From Poriferisodalis sp026713105 (GTDB lineage Bacteria > Actinomycetota > Acidimicrobiia > Acidimicrobiales > Poriferisodalaceae): a DNA stretch of 64,000 bases. Positions 59,755 through 64,000 of this stretch are shown here, piece after piece. The first letter of the stretch is position 1, and each line of letters opens with the position of its first letter. Both the position numbers and the translations under genes were made by a program. The notes beneath the pieces are model-generated. The model saw nothing but the letters and a program-made list of their open reading frames with translations. It was not told where the DNA came from and did not search any database. The stretch lies in assembly GCA_965115995.1 (NCBI GenBank), contig OZ220472.1, forward strand, positions 1,736,001 through 1,800,000, in the 5' to 3' direction.

Positions 59755-62664
59755 ATGAGTGAATTCCAACAGCAGCTCGCAGCCCCAGGGGCGTTCGCAA
59801 CGCGTCATGTCGGCCTTCGTCCCGATGACATCACCGCCATGTTGAAGCGCCTCGGGTTCAGCTCGCTCGAAACGCTCGTCGACGCCGCAGTTCCCGCGGA
59901 GATCCGCATCGACGAGCCGATCGTGCTCGACGGCATCGAGCAGCCCCTGACCGAGACTCAAGCCACCGCAGCGATGCGCTGGCTGGCGAACGCCAACCAG
60001 TCCGTGCACTCGCTGATCGGGCTGGGCTACTACGGCACGCTCACCCCCGCGGTCATCCGGCGCGGCGTGCTGGAGGATCCGTCGTGGTACACGGCCTACA
60101 CGCCGTACCAGCCCGAGATCTCCCAGGGACGGCTGGAAGCGCTGCTCAACTACCAGACGATGGTGTGCGACCTGGTGGGCATGGAAATCGCCAACTCATC
60201 GCTGCTGTGCGAAGGCACCGCGGCGGCCGAGGCGATGGCCATGGCCCGCCGGATCACACGCAGCGGGCCAGACTGCTTCTTCGTCGACGCCGACTGCCAC
60301 CCCCAGGTCATCGACGTGGTCGCCACACGCGCTGGACCGCTGGGCATCGACATCGTGGTCGGCGATCCGGCGACCGAGCTGCGCCCCGGCGAGGTGTACG
60401 GCGCGTTGCTGGCATATCCCGGCAGCAGCGGCGCCGTCCGCAACCTTCAATCAGTGATCGAAGCCCTGCACAACACTGGCGCCATCGCAGCAGTCACCGC
60501 CGATCTGCTGGCGTGCTGCGTGCTGACGCCGCCCGGCGAGCAGGGCGCCGACATCGTGGTGGGCAGCTCGCAGCGCTTCGGCGTGCCGCTGGGCTTCGGC
60601 GGTCCGCATGCGGCGTTCCTTGCGACCAGCGAGAAGCACCGGCGCTCGATGCCCGGACGGCTCGTCGGCGTCTCAGTCGACGAGGCCGGAAGGCCGGCGT
60701 ACCGGCTGGCGCTGCAGACCCGTGAGCAGCACATACGGCGTGAGCGCGCCACCAGCAATATCTGCACAGCGCAGGTGCTGCTGGCGGTTATGGCCTCGAT
60801 GTATGCGGTCTGGCACGGCCGCGAGGGCTTGGCGGAGATTGCCGAGCGCACCCACCGGTTGACGGCCGGGCTCGCCGAGGGCCTCCGAAACCTGGGCCTG
60901 CGCGTCCGCAACGAGACCTTCTTCGACACGCTGAGCGTGGAGGTTCGCGGCCGCGCAGATGAGGTGCTGGCCGCAGCGCTCAATGCCGGGATCAACCTGC
61001 GGCGCATCGACGGCGACACGGTCGGCGTCTCGCTCGACGAGACCTGCGACGAGGCGACGATCGCCTGGTTGCTCGATGCATTCGCCGCTCCCGCCACCAG
61101 CGCGACACACGACGTCGCCTCGGTGCAAGCGCTGGCCGCCTCGGCGCCATCAGGCATCGCAGGCGAGCTGGCGCGCACCAGCGAGTACCTCACCCATCCC
61201 ACCTTCAGCGCGTACCGCTCCGAAACCGAGATGATGCGCTACCTGCGCCGCCTCAGTTCCTATGACGTGGCGCTCGACCGGTCGATGATCCCGCTCGGCA
61301 GCTGCACCATGAAGCTCAACGCCGCTGCGGAGATGACGCCGGTTACCTGGCCGCAGTTCGCCGACGTCCATCCCTTCGCGCCCCCCGGCCAGTGGGAGGG
61401 CTACCGCCAGATCATCGCCGACCTCGAACGCTGGCTGGCAGCGATCACCGGCTACGACGCCGTGTCGCTGCAACCCAACGCCGGCTCCCAAGGCGAGCTG
61501 GCCGGGCTGCTCGCCATTCGCGGCTACCACGACGACCGCGGCAACCACCACCGCACGGTGTGCCTCATCCCGTCCTCCGCGCACGGCACCAACGCGGCGT
61601 CCGCGGTGATGGCCGGCATGGCGGTCGTGGTGGTGGACTGCACCGAAGACGGCGACGTGGACTTCGACGACCTCGACGCCAAGATCGCCGAGCACGGCGA
61701 CAACCTGGCCGCGTTCATGGCGACCTACCCGTCCACGCACGGCGTCTACGAAGACGGCATCCGCCAGGTGTGCCTCAAGGTGCACGAGGCGGGCGGGCAG
61801 GTGTACGTGGACGGCGCGAACCTCAACGCCCTCGTCGGACTCGCCGCACCGGGCACCTTCGGCGCCGACGTCAGCCACCTCAACCTGCACAAGACGTTCT
61901 GCATCCCCCACGGCGGCGGCGGACCGGGCATCGGGCCGGTGGCGTGCCGCCTGCACCTGGCCAAGTACCTGCCCAACCACCCGCTGGCACCCGAAGCCGG
62001 TCCCCCCACCGGCCCGGGCGCCATCTCGTCGGCCCCTTGGGGCTCGGCGGGCATCCTGCCGATCCCGTGGATGTACATCGCGATGATGGGCACCGAAGGC
62101 CTCACCCGGGCCACCCAGACGGCGATCCTGTCGGCCAACTACCTGGCGTCGCGCCTCGGCGAGCACTTCCCGATCCTGTACCAGGGCCGCTACGGGCTGG
62201 TCGCCCACGAATGCATCGTGGACCTGCGGCCGTACTCGGAGTGGGCCAGCGTCGACGACGTCGCCAAGCGGCTCATCGACTTCGGCTTCCACGCCCCGAC
62301 CATGTCGTTCCCCGTTGCCGGGACGCTGATGATCGAGCCCACCGAGAGCGAGTCGCTGGCGGAGATCGACCGGTTCTGCGATGCGATGGCGGCGATCCGC
62401 GCCGAGATCGACAAGGTCGCCTCGGGCGAGTGGCCCCAAGACGACAACCCGCTCGTCAATGCGCCTCACACTGCGGTCGATTCGCTCACCGGCGAGTGGG
62501 ATCACCCCTACTCGCGCACCGAAGCGGTGTACCCGATGGGCACCAAAGCGGCGACGCTGGTTGCCGACAAGTACTGGCCGCCGGTCAGCCGCATCGACGG
62601 AGCGTATGGCGACCGCAACCTCATGTGCGCCTGCCCCGACCCTCGCGCCTTCGAGACTGGCTAG
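59755..62664 (+). CDS. gcvP: Glycine dehydrogenase (glycine cleavage P protein)
   Basis: A 969-residue (from ATG 59755) PLP-dependent glycine decarboxylase, full length for the fused one-chain type. N-terminal half: RHVGLRPDDITAML, PYQPEISQGRLEALLNYQT. C-terminal half: NAGSQGELAGL, SSAHGTNAASA, GVYE, and the PLP lysine in LNLHKTFCIPHGGGGPG (Lys713). It decarboxylates glycine and loads the aminomethyl group on GcvH. GTG 59746 in frame is an alternative start. With gcvT upstream it forms a gcvT-gcvP pair; gcvH and lpd must be elsewhere. Confidence 0.95.
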   Translation: MSEFQQQLAAPGAFATRHVGLRPDDITAMLKRLGFSSLETLVDAAVPAEIRIDEPIVLDGIEQPLTETQATAAMRWLANANQSVHSLIGLGYYGTLTPAVIRRGVLEDPSWYTAYTPYQPEISQGRLEALLNYQTMVCDLVGMEIANSSLLCEGTAAAEAMAMARRITRSGPDCFFVDADCHPQVIDVVATRAGPLGIDIVVGDPATELRPGEVYGALLAYPGSSGAVRNLQSVIEALHNTGAIAAVTADLLACCVLTPPGEQGADIVVGSSQRFGVPLGFGGPHAAFLATSEKHRRSMPGRLVGVSVDEAGRPAYRLALQTREQHIRRERATSNICTAQVLLAVMASMYAVWHGREGLAEIAERTHRLTAGLAEGLRNLGLRVRNETFFDTLSVEVRGRADEVLAAALNAGINLRRIDGDTVGVSLDETCDEATIAWLLDAFAAPATSATHDVASVQALAASAPSGIAGELARTSEYLTHPTFSAYRSETEMMRYLRRLSSYDVALDRSMIPLGSCTMKLNAAAEMTPVTWPQFADVHPFAPPGQWEGYRQIIADLERWLAAITGYDAVSLQPNAGSQGELAGLLAIRGYHDDRGNHHRTVCLIPSSAHGTNAASAVMAGMAVVVVDCTEDGDVDFDDLDAKIAEHGDNLAAFMATYPSTHGVYEDGIRQVCLKVHEAGGQVYVDGANLNALVGLAAPGTFGADVSHLNLHKTFCIPHGGGGPGIGPVACRLHLAKYLPNHPLAPEAGPPTGPGAISSAPWGSAGILPIPWMYIAMMGTEGLTRATQTAILSANYLASRLGEHFPILYQGRYGLVAHECIVDLRPYSEWASVDDVAKRLIDFGFHAPTMSFPVAGTLMIEPTESESLAEIDRFCDAMAAIRAEIDKVASGEWPQDDNPLVNAPHTAVDSLTGEWDHPYSRTEAVYPMGTKAATLVADKYWPPVSRIDGAYGDRNLMCACPDPRAFETG

Positions 62665-62770
62665 CCCCGCGAGCAGGTGCAGCGGAACCGACCGCTGCGG
62701 CACGGACTTGCCGTGGAGACATGGCTGCGGCAGCTCGGCTCGACGACGAATGGATCGGTAGCGTTCGCTC

Positions 62771-63487
62771 ATGGCGCGAGTGGATCCTGCAGTGCTCGAG
62801 ATGCCGGTCGATGCCGAGCCCGGCACGATGCCCTACTTCTCCCACATCGACTCGTGGCTGCGCGCCGAGATCGACGGCCTCACCGACGCCCAGCTCGACC
62901 TCGACGACCCGTCGCCCGAGCGGGAGCTGATGTGGTGGTCGATCCGCCGGCAGGTCAGCCATATCGCCTGGGTGTCGATGATCTTCTCGAAGCGCCGCTG
63001 CGGTGCCCTGCTGTGGCCCGACGGCAACATCCCCGAGCCCATCGTGTGGGCCGAGCATCACCAGGGCCCCGACAACAAGCACGATCTGCGCCTCGACCCC
63101 GCTCTGTTCTGGGAAGTGCCCGACCTGCTCGACAAGCTGGACCTCGGCCTGAGCTGGATGCGCTACGTGGTGGCGTCGCATCCCATCGAGACGTTCCGCG
63201 AGATGGTCGAGTCGCGTCACAGCACGCACTTCTGGGACGATGCCATCACCGTGCTGCCCCGCGGCGCTTGGCACGATCCCGACGACGAGCGACGGGTGGT
63301 GAACACGCTTGAATGCGCGATCTGGATGCTCTTCTACGAGATGGCCTCGCACATCCGCTCCGTCCAGCGGATCAAGGAGATCCAGGGGCTGCCGCCGGCT
63401 GTGGAGCTGACCCGGTTCGGCTACCTGCGGCTCCCCCACTACTGGGGAGAAACCGAAGCTCCCGCACCCAGCATCACCAAGCTCTGA
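62771..63487 (+). CDS. DinB-like superfamily protein
   Basis: A 238-residue helical protein resembling the DinB/YfiT four-helix metal-binding family. The His-containing positions SIRRQVSHIAWVSM (about 57-70) and LFYEMASHIRSVQRI (about 192-206) are spaced as expected for the DinB metal ligands, with an ERELMWWSI helix nearby. Known relatives act in thiol-dependent (mycothiol, bacillithiol) S-transferases. A mycothiol link would fit an actinobacterium but is not demonstrated. ATG 62771. It begins about 105 bp after gcvP on the same strand. Confidence 0.72.
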   Translation: MARVDPAVLEMPVDAEPGTMPYFSHIDSWLRAEIDGLTDAQLDLDDPSPERELMWWSIRRQVSHIAWVSMIFSKRRCGALLWPDGNIPEPIVWAEHHQGPDNKHDLRLDPALFWEVPDLLDKLDLGLSWMRYVVASHPIETFREMVESRHSTHFWDDAITVLPRGAWHDPDDERRVVNTLECAIWMLFYEMASHIRSVQRIKEIQGLPPAVELTRFGYLRLPHYWGETEAPAPSITKL

Positions 63488-63518
63488 CCTCGATCGTCAG
63501 GCTGGCTGAGTTGTCCAT

Positions 63519-64000
63519 ATGACGCGACCCAAGATCATCCTCGACTGCGACCCGGGCCATGACGACGCCGTGGCGATCCTGCTGGCGGCGCACCACTGCG
63601 AGGTGTTGGGCATCACCACCGTGTCGGGGAACGCGCCGCTGGCGCTGACCACCCAGAACGCCCTGCTGATGTGCGAACTTGCCGGGCTGGACATTCCTGT
63701 CCATGGGGGCGCGGATCGACCGCTGCTGGTGCCTGCCACCCATGCGCCGCGTGCCCACGGGGCGACGGGCCTCGACGGCCCACCGAGGCCCGAGGTTCAC
63801 CGCAGCGAGGCCAGCAACGACGCCGTCGGCTGCATCATCGAGACGGTCCGGGTGCACGACGACGTGTGGCTCGTGCCGGTGGGGCCGCTCACCAACATCG
63901 CGCTCGCATTCCGGCAGGCCCCCGACATCGTCGAGCGCATCGCAGGTGTCTCGCTCATGGGCGGCGCGATCGGACCGGGCAACGTCACGCCCACCGCCGA
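63519..64000 (+). CDS. Nucleoside hydrolase (IUNH family), 5' part only
   Basis: About 160 residues are visible before the window ends. The N-terminal DCDPGHDDAVAILLAAHH (pieces at about 9-26) carries the calcium-binding Asp cluster typical of inosine-uridine nucleoside hydrolases; TTVSGNAPLALTTQNALL, HGGADRPL and LVPVGPLTNIALAF follow in order. It hydrolyses N-ribosidic bonds of nucleosides for base salvage. ATG 63519 starts the family pattern MTRPKIILDCD. The C-terminal His-containing part is outside the window. Confidence 0.93.
   Translation, partial: MTRPKIILDCDPGHDDAVAILLAAHHCEVLGITTVSGNAPLALTTQNALLMCELAGLDIPVHGGADRPLLVPATHAPRAHGATGLDGPPRPEVHRSEASNDAVGCIIETVRVHDDVWLVPVGPLTNIALAFRQAPDIVERIAGVSLMGGAIGPGNVTPTA

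Overview
The window is high-GC, densely coding bacterial chromosome. Gene content suggests a heterotrophic actinobacterium, possibly of the Acidimicrobiia type: several acyl-CoA dehydrogenases, a CaiB CoA-transferase, MaoC hydratases, a P450, an F420/flavin luciferase-like oxidoreductase, a DUF222/HNH protein, a TIGR03252 protein and frequent GTG starts. The placement is inference from gene content; there is no rRNA or other phylogenetic marker. I saw no tRNA, rRNA, CRISPR array, prophage or insertion sequence.

Layout. 1-10.7 kb: lipid and xenobiotic catabolism (enoyl-CoA hydratase, cyclophilin, D-aminoacylase-like amidohydrolase, M20 peptidase, acyl-CoA dehydrogenase, P450, luciferase-like oxidoreductase, alpha/beta hydrolases). 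10.7-24.5 kb: penicillin-acylase-type amidase, epimerase, a second enoyl-CoA hydratase, DUF169, VOC, rhodanese, a DsbA/FrnE-like protein read through an in-frame TGA, acyl-CoA dehydrogenase, a MaoC pair, MetY and a molybdenum hydroxylase large subunit. 24.5-39.7 kb: fused CoA-transferase, class II aldolase, Kef-type antiporter, aldehyde dehydrogenase, HIT protein, repeat-rich coiled-coil protein, HhH-GPD protein, von Willebrand factor A (VWA) lipoprotein, acyl-CoA ligase, PfkB kinase, methyltransferase. 39.8-45.5 kb: a second molybdenum hydroxylase large subunit, then a tight three-gene set predicted to convert gamma-butyrobetaine through carnitine and dehydrocarnitine towards glycine betaine. 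45.5-54.7 kb: ferredoxin, molybdopterin oxidoreductase, HsdR-N-like protein, HNH protein, repeats, DHPS-like protein, thioesterase, MFS transporter. 54.8-64 kb: ilvD, serB, an ArsC-like protein with an in-frame TGA, gcvT, gcvP, a DinB-like protein and a partial nucleoside hydrolase.

The most notable observation is two genes, 41 kb apart, whose reading frames are each interrupted by one TGA exactly where the family has its catalytic cysteine. These are a FrnE/DsbA-like thioredoxin-fold protein (U-P-W-C in place of C-P-W-C) and an ArsC-family protein (HNPHU in place of HNPxC). Each TGA is followed by a hairpin at bacterial SECIS spacing; the one in arsC is a 7-bp stem capped by GGUC. Many other genes here end in TGA, so TGA is not generally reassigned. 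I read both as selenoproteins, which predicts that selA, selB, selC and selD lie elsewhere in the genome.

Other themes are one-carbon/serine metabolism (SerB, GcvT, GcvP without GcvH), two orphan molybdenum-hydroxylase large subunits, and several tandem repeats (27 bp, 54 bp, 61 bp and 30 bp units).
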